From NCBI RefSeq assembly GCF_029690045.1, contig NZ_CP121464.1, positions 1,488,001-1,552,000 on the forward strand: DNA of 64,000 bases, given 5' to 3'. Origin of the DNA: Janthinobacterium rivuli (GTDB lineage: Bacteria > Pseudomonadota > Gammaproteobacteria > Burkholderiales > Burkholderiaceae_D). The notes beneath the pieces are model-generated. The model made no database searches and was not told the origin of the DNA. It saw only the letters and a program-made list of their open reading frames with translations. Of this stretch, positions 1 to 9,933 are shown one piece after another (position 1 is the first letter of the stretch; each line of letters opens with the position of its first letter). Made by a program: the position numbers and the translations under genes.

Positions 1-702
1 CTGCGAGGTCAGCACCTCCTGCTTGTGATAGTCGAGCACGCCGAAAATATTGTAGCCGTCCGTGTCGAGCTCGCCAAAGCCCGTCGACAGGTTGAGGCGG
101 TGCTCGTCGCCGCCCTTGTGCTGGGGGGCGATGATTTCGGCCGTGATGTTCGTGACGTTGACGGAGCGCTTGGTGATGAAGTTGATGACGCCGCCGATGG
201 CGTCCGTGCCGTAGATGGCCGAGGCGCCGTCGCGCAGCACTTCGACTCTTTCCAGGGCGGCGATGGGAATGATGTTCAGGTCGACGCTGGCGCCGTCATA
301 CGGATGGTTGGCGATGCGCCGGCCATTGAGCAGCACCAGGGTCTTGTCGCCGCCCAGTCCGCGCAAGTCGGCGCTGGCCTGGCCGCCCGTGGGCAAGCCG
401 CTGGTATTGCCGCCGACGGCATTGCCGCTGCCCATGCTCGACGCGTTCGCGGGGATCCTGCCCAGCACTTCCTGGGCCGTCGTCAAGCCCTGTCTGGCGA
501 AATCCTCGGCCTTGAAGATGGACAAGGGCGTCGCCGTTTCCGCGACGAGGCGCTTGATGGAGGAACCGGTGACTTCGACTCTTTGCATGGCGGGCGTGCC
601 GGCTGTGTCGGTGTCCTGCGCCATGGCCGCATGGCCATAAACACCGAGCAAGGCTGCGCACAGCAGGCGCAAGGCAGGGAAGGGACTGCGGGTTGGCATC
701 AT
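1..702 (-). CDS. TonB-dependent receptor, N-terminal part (cut by window edge)
   Basis: This is the first 234 codons of an outer-membrane TonB-dependent receptor that runs off the left edge without a stop. The start is taken at 702, where two ATG codons follow each other, ahead of a signal peptide ending near AAMAQ. A TonB-box-like segment (VEVTGSSIKR) follows. The plug domain is clear: DLRGLGGDKTLVLLNGRR, then VEVLRDGASAIYGTDAIGGV. The next gene on the same strand (879-3683) has the same opening pattern (VEITGSSIKRATAETASP), so the two look like tandem paralogues. The ligand cannot be told from the plug. Receptors of this GSSIKR type are often larger than siderophore receptors, but that is family knowledge and is not visible here. 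Confidence 0.9.
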   Translation of the reverse strand, partial: MMPTRSPFPALRLLCAALLGVYGHAAMAQDTDTAGTPAMQRVEVTGSSIKRLVAETATPLSIFKAEDFARQGLTTAQEVLGRIPANASSMGSGNAVGGNTSGLPTGGQASADLRGLGGDKTLVLLNGRRIANHPYDGASVDLNIIPIAALERVEVLRDGASAIYGTDAIGGVINFITKRSVNVTNITAEIIAPQHKGGDEHRLNLSTGFGELDTDGYNIFGVLDYHKQEVLTSQ

Positions 703-827
703 CTGACACTCCTGTGGCGTGGGTTTGGCCAAGTGGCCTGCAAGGGAGTTTTACAGGCGCGCGGGAGCTAAGGTTTGCGTTTGCGCAATAGGCATGTGGA
801 TGCGTGTCCGCGCGCCACAGTCGGAAC

Positions 828-855
828 AAAAAAAGGCGGTGATTGCTCACCGCCT
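828..855 (-). terminator. Rho-independent terminator of the 879-3683 receptor gene
   Basis: A 9-bp perfect stem (aggcggtga / tcaccgcct, 834-855) with a 4-nt loop is followed on the minus strand by a run of seven T (828-834). It lies 24 bp past the stop codon of the receptor gene. Confidence 0.85.
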
Positions 856-878
856 CGGGTTAGGATGCCTGCGTCAGC

Positions 879-3683
879 TTAGAAGAACTTGTAGCTGGCG
901 CCCAGTTTGAAGTAGCGGCCGATGGCGCCGCTGGCATCCATCGGGTTGTAGCTCATGCCGCCATAGGTCAGCGGGTCGAGCGGGGCGATCTTGTCGGTCA
1001 CGTTGTTGATCGAGGCAAACAATTGCAACTGTTTGTTGACGTTCCAACGGCTAGACAGGTCGAGCGTGGTGAACGAGGCGAGCTTGCAACCGTTCGGCGC
1101 CGGTGTGCCGTCGGCCAGTTTGGAGGAGCAAGGAATGCCCTCAAACTTGATATTCTTCATGTCCGAACGGTAGTTCAGCACGCCGCTGACGTTCCAGTTG
1201 CCCAGGTCCCACGAGCCGGTGAGATTGATCTTGTCCTTCGGCGTGCCGGCGCAGTTGGAAGTGTCGCAATTGCCATGCGTGCCGGCGAACTGGTAGCGCA
1301 CGGTGGACGACTCGGCCCGCACCCACGAGGCGATGTGGGTCCAGGTCAGGCCGAACGTGGCGCGGCCGTAGTCGCCCAGGCGCACGCGCTGCTTGATGTC
1401 CAGGTCGATACCCTTGATCTCCGTGAAGCTGGAGTTGCGGTAGGGCGCCTTGGTGATCAGCAAGACGCCCGTGTTCGGCGTGACGACGCCATTGATGGTC
1501 AGGTTGCTGTCGGAACGGATGGCGGTCGGCAGGGCGGCCGCTTCGTTGTACGGCAGGGGATTGATCTCGTTTTCGCGCTTGATCTTCCAGCCATCGAGCG
1601 ACAGGCTGGTATCGTTGAACGGATCCCACACGATGCCCAGGGTGTAGCCCTTGGATTTTTCCGGCTTGAGGCTGGGGTCGCCGACCTTGACGGCCGCCAC
1701 CTGCAGTTCGCAGTCGCTGGCATTGGCGCCCGGCAGGCGGGTGCCGCCCGGGCAGCGCACGGGATCGCTTACGGTCGCGGTGCCCGTCGATTGCGAATCG
1801 GCATTGCTTTCGGCCGGGCCCGGTGCGCGGAAGCCTTCCGAATACGTGCCGCGCACGGCGAAGGTTTTCAGTGGCGTCCACTTGGCGCCCAGTTTCGGCG
1901 TGGTCGACGAGAAACGGTCGTATTTGTCGTAACGCAAGGCGCCCGACAGTTCCACCGTTTTGAAGACGGGCGCCAGCACTTCCAGGAACACGGCCGACAC
2001 CTTGCTGTCACCCTTGGCCGCCACGTAACTGGCGTTGATGGAACCGTCTTCCGTGCCAGTCAGCGATGGATTGTCGAGCTTGTCGCGACGGTGTTCCGCG
2101 CCCACTGCCAGGCTCAGGGCGCCGCCCGGCAACTGCATCAGCTCGCGCGAGGCCTTGAAGTCGATGATGTCGAGCTTGGTCGTCGAATCGGAGGTGGCGT
2201 TGGTGACCATGGCCGCGTACAGCGAGGCCGGATTCTTGCCTGCCTGTGCACCGATGTAGTAGGGGAAATGCTTGCTGGCCGGACTGGAATCGCCCAGGGC
2301 ATCCCTGACAACGGCCATGTTCAGCATGTTGCTGTAATCGAGGTGCAGCTTTGATTCCGAATGCGTGTAGCCGGCATCGTAGTCCCAGCCCATGGCATTG
2401 CCCTTGACGCCGAGCACGATGCGGTTGAACTCGTTGTTGGCCTGGCGCGTGCTGGGGCCGACGTCGAAAGCCTGGTAGCGCACGCGTACCGGCACGCCGT
2501 ACGGATTTTGCGGATGGTTGGCGGCCAGCACAATGGTGGTGCCGGCACCGGAACCGTAATTGACGACGCCAGTCGGGCTGGTGGCGTTCGGCGGGAAGGC
2601 GACGGTGGGCGTGACCGATGGCGGGATCAGGGTAAAGGCCGTGTCGCGTTTCGAGTAGCCCGCTTCCGCGTATACCTGGGTGTCGGCATTGACTTGCCAG
2701 GTGCCGCGCGTGTACAGGTTGACCGATTCGATCTTCGGCTGCATCGAGCGGAACTGGTCGTGGTGCCACACGCAGCCGCCTTTCGGATCTTGCGGTGAAG
2801 ACACGGACAAGGTGGAGCAGCCGGGCAGGGAGACATAGTTGTTGGTGACGGGGTCGCGGATCAGGCCTGTCGGCGAGGGATTCGCATCGTTGTTGCTGTT
2901 GATGTAGCCGCCGGCGAACTGGGTGTTGATCGCATAGCCATACGGGCGCAGGTCGCCCTTGCCTATCCATTTGCGCCCGGCGCGGTCGCTGTTCATCAGC
3001 ATGTCCGATTTGCTGTATTCGGCATTGACGACGACATTGAATTTATCCGTGTCCAGGTTGCCCTTGCCGAAGGTCAGCGAGGCGCGGTGCTGCTTGGCGT
3101 CGCTGTCGCCGGAGATACCCGTGTCGGCCTTCAGGGTCAGGCCTTCGAAGTCCTTGCGCAGGATGATGTTGACGACGCCGGCGATGGCGTCCGCGCCATA
3201 CGTCGACGAGGCGCCGTCCTTGAGGATTTCGATGCGCTCGACAATCTGCATCGGCACGGTGGACAGGTCGGTAAAGCTCTTCTGGCCGTCATCGGCGCGC
3301 GCGAACGGCGCCATGCGGCGGCCATTGAGCAAGACCAGGGTCGATGTGGCGCCCAGGCCGCGCAGCGAGATGGCCGTGGAACCGGCGGCAAAGCCGTTGC
3401 CGAAGCCCGTCGGCAGGGAGCCGGCACCGTCGGCGGTCAGGGTTTGCAGGTATTCGGCCACGGTGGCCTTGCCCGATTTCATCAAGTCATCGCGGGTGAT
3501 GAGTTGTACCGGCGATGCGGTCTCGGCCGTGGCTCGTTTGATGCTCGAGCCTGTAATTTCCACACGTTGCACATTGGCGTCTTGCGCCATTGCCGGCGCA
3601 GCCATGATGCCAAGGCTGAGCGCTGCCACGCTACCCGAAAAGATCAGGCGTACGGAGCGGGATATCACTGTTTCCATCATCAT
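879..3683 (-). CDS. TonB-dependent receptor (GSSIKR type)
   Basis: A 934-residue outer-membrane receptor that would import a ligand with TonB/ExbBD energy. The start at 3683 is the first of three consecutive ATGs and has GGAG eight bases upstream; the frame stays open 53 codons further but without a good ribosome site. Residues 1 to about 34 form a signal peptide ending APAMAQ. A TonB-box-like VEITGSSIKR and a plug domain follow, with LRGLGATSTLVLLNGRRM and IEILKDGASSTYGADAIAGV. The rest is beta-barrel, closing with the terminal aromatic GASYKFF. A strong promoter-like sequence lies at 3879-3907 and an intrinsic terminator at 828-855. The upstream partner on the same strand (1-702) is a paralogue. 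The ligand is unknown; glycan, peptide or iron chelate are all possible. Confidence 0.93.
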   Translation of the reverse strand: MMMETVISRSVRLIFSGSVAALSLGIMAAPAMAQDANVQRVEITGSSIKRATAETASPVQLITRDDLMKSGKATVAEYLQTLTADGAGSLPTGFGNGFAAGSTAISLRGLGATSTLVLLNGRRMAPFARADDGQKSFTDLSTVPMQIVERIEILKDGASSTYGADAIAGVVNIILRKDFEGLTLKADTGISGDSDAKQHRASLTFGKGNLDTDKFNVVVNAEYSKSDMLMNSDRAGRKWIGKGDLRPYGYAINTQFAGGYINSNNDANPSPTGLIRDPVTNNYVSLPGCSTLSVSSPQDPKGGCVWHHDQFRSMQPKIESVNLYTRGTWQVNADTQVYAEAGYSKRDTAFTLIPPSVTPTVAFPPNATSPTGVVNYGSGAGTTIVLAANHPQNPYGVPVRVRYQAFDVGPSTRQANNEFNRIVLGVKGNAMGWDYDAGYTHSESKLHLDYSNMLNMAVVRDALGDSSPASKHFPYYIGAQAGKNPASLYAAMVTNATSDSTTKLDIIDFKASRELMQLPGGALSLAVGAEHRRDKLDNPSLTGTEDGSINASYVAAKGDSKVSAVFLEVLAPVFKTVELSGALRYDKYDRFSSTTPKLGAKWTPLKTFAVRGTYSEGFRAPGPAESNADSQSTGTATVSDPVRCPGGTRLPGANASDCELQVAAVKVGDPSLKPEKSKGYTLGIVWDPFNDTSLSLDGWKIKRENEINPLPYNEAAALPTAIRSDSNLTINGVVTPNTGVLLITKAPYRNSSFTEIKGIDLDIKQRVRLGDYGRATFGLTWTHIASWVRAESSTVRYQFAGTHGNCDTSNCAGTPKDKINLTGSWDLGNWNVSGVLNYRSDMKNIKFEGIPCSSKLADGTPAPNGCKLASFTTLDLSSRWNVNKQLQLFASINNVTDKIAPLDPLTYGGMSYNPMDASGAIGRYFKLGASYKFF

Positions 3684-4286
3684 TCTCAGAACTCCGAAAG
3701 TGTGCTCGGCTGGCCCTTGTGCGGCACAGCTTTGCCAGGGTGATAAAGATTGCTGCGTCGGCAATCGCTGTGGGTCAAACGGCATATCGTGCATTGCCGT
3801 GATTGATAAGACCATTTGCCGGGAAACCCTGTCAACGCGCACACATGCTTTTTCGGCATGGAAACAACAGTGTTTTTTATAATATTGACTTGTTTCAATA
3901 TTTGCAATTATTTCAATGTTGCAGTGCGCCGCATATTTTCCGTACTGCCATAAAAACAGCTGTCATTCGGGGCCGTAAGGGTTACTACCAAGGTATTTTT
4001 TCATGGTGGCGGCTGGCTTTTGTTGCGCTGCGGAAGATTTTCCCCGTGATCGGGCGGCCGTGGCTGCGCGCCACGCCAGCACTGCGGCTTTTCGCCCGGC
4101 GGACAAAATATGCGTTATCGTTACGCCTTTTTCCAGCGCGCTTGCATGTGGACGGGGCTGGCGATGAGCAAGGCATAGATCTTGCGTGGATGGACTGGTT
4201 TTGGCGGTGGAATCCTGTATCCCAGGGGGAAGCCAGTACAAGCGCACCAATGCGGTGCGACAGATAATCGAGATGAAGGGTATTAC
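3684..4286. other. Divergent intergenic region between receptor and peptide transporter
   Basis: A 603-bp spacer between divergent genes. Its AT-rich core (about 3870-3960) carries the minus-strand promoter candidate at 3879-3907, which would give the receptor a leader of nearly 190 nt. A perfect TTGACA hexamer also occurs on the minus strand inside that leader, but without a good -10 partner. I find no convincing plus-strand promoter for the transporter operon and no reading frame worth calling. Confidence 0.5.
3879..3907 (-). promoter_or_regulatory. Sigma70-type promoter of the 879-3683 receptor
   Basis: On the minus strand TTGCAA (3902-3907) is separated by 17 bp from TATTAT (3879-3884). 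Transcription would begin near 3872, leaving a leader of nearly 190 nt before the start codon. This is inferred from consensus similarity only. Confidence 0.5.
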
Positions 4287-6119
4287 ATGAAGTCACCATG
4301 GATGCGGCGCGTGGCGCTGCTCGCCTGCCTGGCCACCCTGCCGCTGGCGGCCGTTGCCGCCGATGCCGCCCCCGCGGGCGCGCCGGTCAAAACCTTGCGC
4401 TATATCCTGCCGGCCGCCGAGACGGGTTTCGATCCGGCCACCGCGCGCGACCTGTATTCGAACCACATCACGCAGGCCGTCTTCGACACTCTGTACACCT
4501 ATGATTACCTGGCGCGCCCCGTGAAGGTGGTGCCCGGCGCGGCCGCCGCCATGCCGGAAGTGTCCGCCGACGGCAAGACCTACACCATCCGCCTGAAAAA
4601 AGGCATCCTGTTCACGCCCGACGCCGCGTTTGGCGGCAAGCGCCGCGAACTGACGATGGCCGATTACGTGTATTCGTGGAAACGGCTGTTCGACCCGCGC
4701 CTGGCTTCGCCGCACAGCTGGCTGTTCGAAGGCAAGGTGGTGGGCCTCGATGATCTGGCCAAGGAAGCGGCCAAGTCGAACAAGCTCGATTTCAGCAAGA
4801 AGGTGGCCGGCCTGGAAATCCTCGACCCGTACACCTTGCGCATCACGCTGACCAAGACCGATTTCAATTTCCCCATGATTCTCGCCTACGTGCCGACGGC
4901 CGCCGTGGCGCGCGAAGTGGTGGACAAATACGGCGACGTGAAGGGCGAAGTGGGTTCGAATCCCGTCGGCACCGGCTATTACACCCTCGGTGAGTGGACG
5001 CGCGGCAACCGCATCGTCCTGAACCGCAACCCGCAGCACTTGCCGGAAACGTGGAATTTCATGGCCGGCGACGACCCGGACGACCAGCGCATCGTGCGCC
5101 AGATGCAGGGTAAACGCATTCCCGCCATCGACCGCATCGAAATTTCCGTGATGATCGAAGACCAGTCGCGCTGGCTGTCGTTCCAGAGCGGCGGCACGGA
5201 CGTGTTCTGGCTCGACGGCCCGCTGGCGCCGAAAGCGCTGCTCAACGGCAAGCTGCGTCCCGAGCTGGCGGAGAAGGGCGTGCAACTGTCGCGCCTGCTC
5301 GATCCCGAGATCAGCTATTACTACTGGAATATGGAAGACCCGACCCTGGGCGGCTTCAGCAAGGAAAAGATCGCCCTGCGCCGCGCCATCGCCATGGCGC
5401 ACAATATCGACGAGGAAATCCGCATCATCTGGAATGGCCAGGCCAAGCGCCTCGACTATCCGATACCGCCCGGTGTCGTCGGCTACGATCCGCACTACAA
5501 ATCCCTGCTGCAATACGATCCCGTGCTGGCAAACAAATTGCTGGATAAATTCGGTTACAAGAAGGGCGCCGACGGCTGGCGCACTCTTCCGGACGGCAAG
5601 CCGCTGCTGATCCGCTACGCTTCGCGCAACGAAGCCAATGGCGTGCTGCAGGCGGAAATGTGGCGCAAGACCTACAACTCGCTGGGCATCCGCATGGAAA
5701 ACGACCGCATGATCTTTTCCGACATTTTAAAGACGGAAAAGCAGTGCAAGATGCAGACGCGCACGGCGCCTTGGCTGGCCGACTATCCGGACGGCGACAA
5801 CTTCATGCAGCTGTTCTACGGCCCGAACACGCACCAGAACAACAATGGCTGCTACCAGGATCCCGAATACGATAAATGGTACGCGGCCAGCCAGGCCATG
5901 CCGGCCAGCCCCGAGCGCGACGAGCTGTTCCACAAGATGGCGCGCCGCCTGGAAGTCAATGCGGGCGCCCTGATCGGCTATGCGCGCTACCGCAACATGC
6001 TGGCGCAAAAGTCGGTGCAAGGCTACAAGAAGCACCCGATCCTGTTCCAGGAATGGGCGTACATGGATATCGACAGCAGCGGTGCGCCAGTGGCTACTCC
6101 GGCTCCCGCCACTAAATAA
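4287..6119 (+). CDS. Peptide/oligopeptide ABC transporter, periplasmic binding protein
   Basis: A 610-residue extracellular solute-binding protein of family 5 (OppA/DppA/AppA type). The start at 4287 is preceded by GAAGGG at proper spacing; residues 1 to about 24 are a signal peptide (MKSPWMRR, hydrophobic core, AVAADA). The family-5 pattern follows: a YILPAAETGFDP opening, AMPEVSADGKTYTIRLKKGI, LTMADYVYSWKRL, VGTGYYTLGEWTRG and RRAIAMAHNIDEEI. It is the first gene of a four-gene operon: 28 bp to the permease at 6148, then a second permease and a double ATPase. It would deliver peptides or related substrates to these permeases. The exact substrate cannot be read from sequence; length and fold fit oligopeptides rather than dipeptides. 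Confidence 0.92.
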   Translation: MKSPWMRRVALLACLATLPLAAVAADAAPAGAPVKTLRYILPAAETGFDPATARDLYSNHITQAVFDTLYTYDYLARPVKVVPGAAAAMPEVSADGKTYTIRLKKGILFTPDAAFGGKRRELTMADYVYSWKRLFDPRLASPHSWLFEGKVVGLDDLAKEAAKSNKLDFSKKVAGLEILDPYTLRITLTKTDFNFPMILAYVPTAAVAREVVDKYGDVKGEVGSNPVGTGYYTLGEWTRGNRIVLNRNPQHLPETWNFMAGDDPDDQRIVRQMQGKRIPAIDRIEISVMIEDQSRWLSFQSGGTDVFWLDGPLAPKALLNGKLRPELAEKGVQLSRLLDPEISYYYWNMEDPTLGGFSKEKIALRRAIAMAHNIDEEIRIIWNGQAKRLDYPIPPGVVGYDPHYKSLLQYDPVLANKLLDKFGYKKGADGWRTLPDGKPLLIRYASRNEANGVLQAEMWRKTYNSLGIRMENDRMIFSDILKTEKQCKMQTRTAPWLADYPDGDNFMQLFYGPNTHQNNNGCYQDPEYDKWYAASQAMPASPERDELFHKMARRLEVNAGALIGYARYRNMLAQKSVQGYKKHPILFQEWAYMDIDSSGAPVATPAPATK

Positions 6120-6147
6120 GCGCAGCTTATAACGACAAGGAATCATT

Positions 6148-7086
6148 ATGTTTGCTTATATCCTGCGCCGCCTGTGGCAGATGCTGCCCACCATGCTGGG
6201 CGTGGTCCTGCTGGTGTTTATCCTGTTCAACTGGGTCGGCGGTGACCCCGCCTACATTTTGGCCGGCAAGATGTCGAGTGCCGAAAGCATCGCCAACATC
6301 CGCCGCCAGCTCGGGGTCGACCAGCCGTATTACGTGCAACTGTGGATCTTCATCAAGCAGATCGTCACGTTCGACTTCGGCCAGAGCTGGGCCACGGGGG
6401 AATCCGTGTCGCACATCATCACCTCGCGCCTGGGGCCGTCGATGATGGTGTTGATTCCGCTGACCGTGCTGGAAACGTTTTTTGGCGTGGCGCTGGCGCT
6501 GGCCATCGCGTTTGTCCGCGGTTCGCTGACGGACCGCGCCGTCATGATCGCCTGCACGGTGGGCATGTCGATTTCCATCCTCGTCTACATCATCGTCTTC
6601 CAGTACGGCTTCGCCTATAAACTGGGCCTGTTCCCCGTGCAGGGCTGGGGCGACAGCTTCTGGGAAAACCTGCTGCGCTATTCCACCTTGCCTATCCTGA
6701 TCGGCCTGGCCGTGTCGATTGCGCCGACCCTGCGCCTGTTCCGCACCTTCGTGCTGGACGAGGCGAACCAGGATTACGTGCGCACGGCGCGCGCCAAGGG
6801 CCTCAAGGAAGGCCGCATCATGTGGGTGCACGTGCTGCGCAATGCCGGCATTCCCATCATTACCTATGTGATGTCGAACTTGCCGGCCCTGCTGATCGGC
6901 GCTTTCCTGCTCGAGCGCTTCTTCGGCATCCCCGGCATCGGGCGTGAAGTGATTCTGGCCGTCGAGCGCAGCGACTTTCCGGTGATCAAGGCGATCACCG
7001 TGTATGTTGCCGCCGCCACCATGCTCTTCAACCTGCTCACCGACCTGCTGTACCAGGCGGTCGATCCTCGCGTACAACTGAAGTAG
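6148..7086 (+). CDS. Peptide ABC transporter permease (DppB/OppB type)
   Basis: A 312-residue inner-membrane permease, first of the heteromeric pair. It opens with the family signature MFAYILRRLWQMLPTMLGVV, has about six membrane spans, and carries the EAA loop that docks the ATPase (DYVRTARAKGLKEGRIMWVH near residues 210-230) followed by LPALLIGAFLLERFFGIPGI. A clear AAGGA ribosome site lies 5 bases before the ATG. The gene sits 28 bp after the binding protein and 9 bp before the second permease, so it belongs to one transcription unit. Confidence 0.93.
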   Translation: MFAYILRRLWQMLPTMLGVVLLVFILFNWVGGDPAYILAGKMSSAESIANIRRQLGVDQPYYVQLWIFIKQIVTFDFGQSWATGESVSHIITSRLGPSMMVLIPLTVLETFFGVALALAIAFVRGSLTDRAVMIACTVGMSISILVYIIVFQYGFAYKLGLFPVQGWGDSFWENLLRYSTLPILIGLAVSIAPTLRLFRTFVLDEANQDYVRTARAKGLKEGRIMWVHVLRNAGIPIITYVMSNLPALLIGAFLLERFFGIPGIGREVILAVERSDFPVIKAITVYVAAATMLFNLLTDLLYQAVDPRVQLK

Positions 7087-7095
7087 AAAGAGACG

Positions 7096-8205
7096 ATGTC
7101 GAAACCTCATACATCGCCCGGCCTGTGGGCCCTGGCGTGGCGCCGTTTGCGCGGCGACAAGATTGCAATGGTATCGCTGGCCGTGGTCGGCGCCTTTTTC
7201 CTGCTGGTGCTGGCGTCCGCCAGCGGCCTGGTGGCCTCGAACTGGGAAGACGAAGTGGCCGTCAGCTATGCGCCGCCGACCTTCGTGGGCGCCGACAAGG
7301 ACGTCGCCGCCGATGGCGCGATGCCCGTGACGGACGAGCGCAGCGCGCCGACGCCCGTCAACGTGCTTGACCCGCTGGCCGACGATATCGCCGAACTGCG
7401 CGCCCAGATGGGCAGTAATCCATCGGCCGGCGTCGAGATGTACGGCGTCACCGACCCGCTGGCCGACGACTTGACGGCCTTGCGCGCCGGCATGGGCAAG
7501 GCCAAGAAACTCGTCACGCACAAGGCGGCAACCCTGCCGTTCGGCGCCGACAAGTGGGGTCACGACATTCTGCAGAAAACCATCAAGGGCGGCGAAACGT
7601 CGATCGTCGTGGGCCTGGTGGCCGCCTTGCTGGCCGTGGTGCTGGGCACGATTTTTGGCGCCGTGTCCGGCTACTTTGGCGGCATGGTCGATGACTTTTT
7701 CAACTGGTTCTACAGCATCTTTACCTCGATTCCGTCGATCCTGATGATTCTCACCGTGGCGGCCGTGCTGCAGCAAAAGGGCGTGCTGACCATCGTACTG
7801 ATCCTGGGGCTGACTGGCTGGACGGGGCCGTACCGTTTGATCCGCGCCGAATACATCAAGCACAAGGCGCGCGAATACGTGATGGCGGCCGACGCGATTG
7901 GTGCTTCGCACTGGCGCAAGATGTTTTCTCACATCTTCCCCAACGTGAGCCACGTTGCCTTGGTGCAAATGTCGATTCTGGTCGTGGGCTTCATCAAGGC
8001 CGAAGTGATTTTGAGCTTCCTCGGCTTTGGCGTGCCGGTGGGTACCGTCTCGTGGGGCAGCATGCTCAACGAGGCACAAAATGAACTGATCCTGGGCAAA
8101 TGGTGGCAGCTGACCGCCGCCGCCACGGCGATGGCCGTGCTGGTGACGGCGTTCTCGCTGTTTACCGATGCCTTGCGCGATGCGCTCGACCCCAAAGTGA
8201 AATAG
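7096..8205 (+). CDS. Peptide ABC transporter permease (DppC/OppC type) with an enlarged loop
   Basis: A 369-residue inner-membrane permease, second of the pair. The C-terminal two thirds match the DppC/OppC family: GADKWGHDILQKTIKGGETS, a multi-span core, and the EAA loop EYVMAADAIGASHWRKMF. Usual family length is about 290-310 residues. The extra length lies after the first membrane span, roughly residues 50-145, in what should be a periplasmic loop. That loop contains an internal repeat: DPLADDIAELRAQMG (92-106) and DPLADDLTALRAGMG (120-134). The stop codon overlaps the ribosome site of the ATPase gene (TAGGAG), so translation of the two is probably linked. Confidence 0.92.
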   Translation: MSKPHTSPGLWALAWRRLRGDKIAMVSLAVVGAFFLLVLASASGLVASNWEDEVAVSYAPPTFVGADKDVAADGAMPVTDERSAPTPVNVLDPLADDIAELRAQMGSNPSAGVEMYGVTDPLADDLTALRAGMGKAKKLVTHKAATLPFGADKWGHDILQKTIKGGETSIVVGLVAALLAVVLGTIFGAVSGYFGGMVDDFFNWFYSIFTSIPSILMILTVAAVLQQKGVLTIVLILGLTGWTGPYRLIRAEYIKHKAREYVMAADAIGASHWRKMFSHIFPNVSHVALVQMSILVVGFIKAEVILSFLGFGVPVGTVSWGSMLNEAQNELILGKWWQLTAAATAMAVLVTAFSLFTDALRDALDPKVK

Positions 8206-8214
8206 GAGTTGCTC

Positions 8215-9906
8215 ATGGACCAGAATAACCTGTTGGAAGTGCGCGACCTGCGCGTCACCTTCCGCCTGGACAAGAAGACCACGTTTGAAGCCGTCAAGGG
8301 CATCTCGTTCAATGTGCCGCGCAACAGCACCGTCGCGCTGGTGGGCGAATCGGGCAGCGGCAAGTCCGTCAGCTCGCTGGCCGTGATGGGCTTGCTGCCG
8401 CCGGATAACACCATCATAGCCCCCGCCTCGAGCATCCACTTTGGCGGGCGCGACCTGCTCAAATTGTCGATCGCCGAGCGGCGCACCATGTGCGGCAAGG
8501 ATATCTCGATGATCTTCCAGGAGCCGATGTCGTCGCTGAACCCCGTGTTTACGGTCGGCTTCCAGATCGCCGAAGTGCTGCGCCAGCACATGGGCATGAA
8601 CCGCAAGCAGGCGCGCGCGCGTACGCTGGCGCTGCTGGAAGAAGTGGGCATCCCCGATCCGGCCACCAAGATCGACGCCTACCCGAGCCAGATGTCGGGC
8701 GGTCAGCAGCAGCGCGTGATGATCGCCATGGCGATCGCCTGCGAACCGAAACTCCTCATCGCGGACGAACCGACGACGGCGCTCGACGTGACGATCCAGA
8801 AGCAGATCATGGACCTGATCGCGGCGCTGCAAAAGAAGCATCAGATGTCCGTGCTCTTCATTACCCACGACCTGGGCCTGGTGGGGGAGATCGCCGACCA
8901 GGTGATCGTCATGCGCCACGGCGAAGTGCGCGAAACGGGCGAGGTGCGGCAAGTGTTCGAAGCGCCGCAAGACAGTTATACCAAAGCCCTGCTGCATTGC
9001 CGCCCCTCGCTGGACGAGCGCCCGTGGCGCCTGCCCGTGATTGCCGATTACATGGACGGCAAGGCCGGCCCCGGTATTGAAATGCAGCAGCGCACGCGCG
9101 GCTACACGCCGGGCGACGAGCCCGTGCTGGTGGTGAATAACCTCAGTAAAAGTTTTTATACGCGCGTAGGCTTGTTCGGCAAGCGCGAATTCCAGGCCGT
9201 CAAGGACGTGTCGTTCACTTTGCCGCGCGGCAAGACGTTGGGCGTGGTGGGCGAGTCCGGTTCCGGCAAGACGACGGTGGGCCTGACCCTGCTGCGCCTG
9301 CACCAGGCAACGGGCGGCACGGCCATGTTCCACGGCAAGGATTTGATTGCCATGCCGAACAAGGAATATTTGCCGTATAAACGCCGCATCCAGATCATCT
9401 TCCAGAATCCATACGCGTCCTTGAACCCGCGCTTTACGGTGGGGCAGATTTTGCTGGAACCGATGCGCATCCACAAGATCGGCGCGACCGACCAGGAACG
9501 CATCGCCAAGGCCTACTGGCTGTTAGACAAGGTGGGGCTGCCGGAACAGGCCTTCCACCGCTATCCGCACGAGTTTTCTGGCGGACAACGCCAGCGCATC
9601 GCGATTGCCCGCTGCCTGACCATGCAGCCGGAAATCCTCGTGTGCGATGAATCCGTGTCGGCGCTGGACGTGTCGGTGCAGGCGCAGGTACTCAATTTGC
9701 TGCAGGACTTGCAGGATGAATTCGGCCTGTCCTACATCTTCATTTCGCACGATTTGTCGGTGGTGAAATACATCGCCGACCAGGTGATGGTGATGCACAA
9801 GGGGCAAGTGGTGGAGCTGGCCGATTCGGATGAGCTGTACCGCAATCCCGTGCATCCGTACACGCGCACGCTGCTCAGCGCCATACCCAAGGGCGTGCAA
9901 ATATAA
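8215..9906 (+). CDS. Peptide ABC transporter, fused double ATPase (DppD-DppF type)
   Basis: A 563-residue cytoplasmic ATPase with two complete nucleotide-binding domains in one chain, as in GsiA and YejF. Domain 1: Walker A GESGSGKS, signature SGGQQQR, Walker [13 protein letters not shown]. Domain 2: Walker [10 protein letters not shown], signature SGGQRQR, Walker [13 protein letters not shown]. Each domain ends with the oligopeptide-transporter tail ([18 protein letters not shown]). The ATG at 8215 has AGGAG six bases upstream; a TTG two codons earlier is ignored. It powers the two permeases encoded just upstream and closes the operon. Confidence 0.95.
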   Translation: MDQNNLLEVRDLRVTFRLDKKTTFEAVKGISFNVPRNSTVALVGESGSGKSVSSLAVMGLLPPDNTIIAPASSIHFGGRDLLKLSIAERRTMCGKDISMIFQEPMSSLNPVFTVGFQIAEVLRQHMGMNRKQARARTLALLEEVGIPDPATKIDAYPSQMSGGQQQRVMIAMAIACEPKLLIADEPTTALDVTIQKQIMDLIAALQKKHQMSVLFITHDLGLVGEIADQVIVMRHGEVRETGEVRQVFEAPQDSYTKALLHCRPSLDERPWRLPVIADYMDGKAGPGIEMQQRTRGYTPGDEPVLVVNNLSKSFYTRVGLFGKREFQAVKDVSFTLPRGKTLGVVGESGSGKTTVGLTLLRLHQATGGTAMFHGKDLIAMPNKEYLPYKRRIQIIFQNPYASLNPRFTVGQILLEPMRIHKIGATDQERIAKAYWLLDKVGLPEQAFHRYPHEFSGGQRQRIAIARCLTMQPEILVCDESVSALDVSVQAQVLNLLQDLQDEFGLSYIFISHDLSVVKYIADQVMVMHKGQVVELADSDELYRNPVHPYTRTLLSAIPKGVQI

Positions 9907-9933
9907 ACACGCTTTTACGGTAAGATAGCGGCC

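Noticed and set aside
25..771. Long plus-strand frame over the first receptor gene
   Set aside because: It is the antisense shadow of a clear TonB-dependent receptor; composition is Ala/Arg/Gly-rich without motifs.
6127..9474. 1115-codon minus-strand frame across the peptide transporter operon
   Set aside because: Antisense to three well-supported genes; His/Gln/Arg-rich shadow typical of GC-rich DNA.
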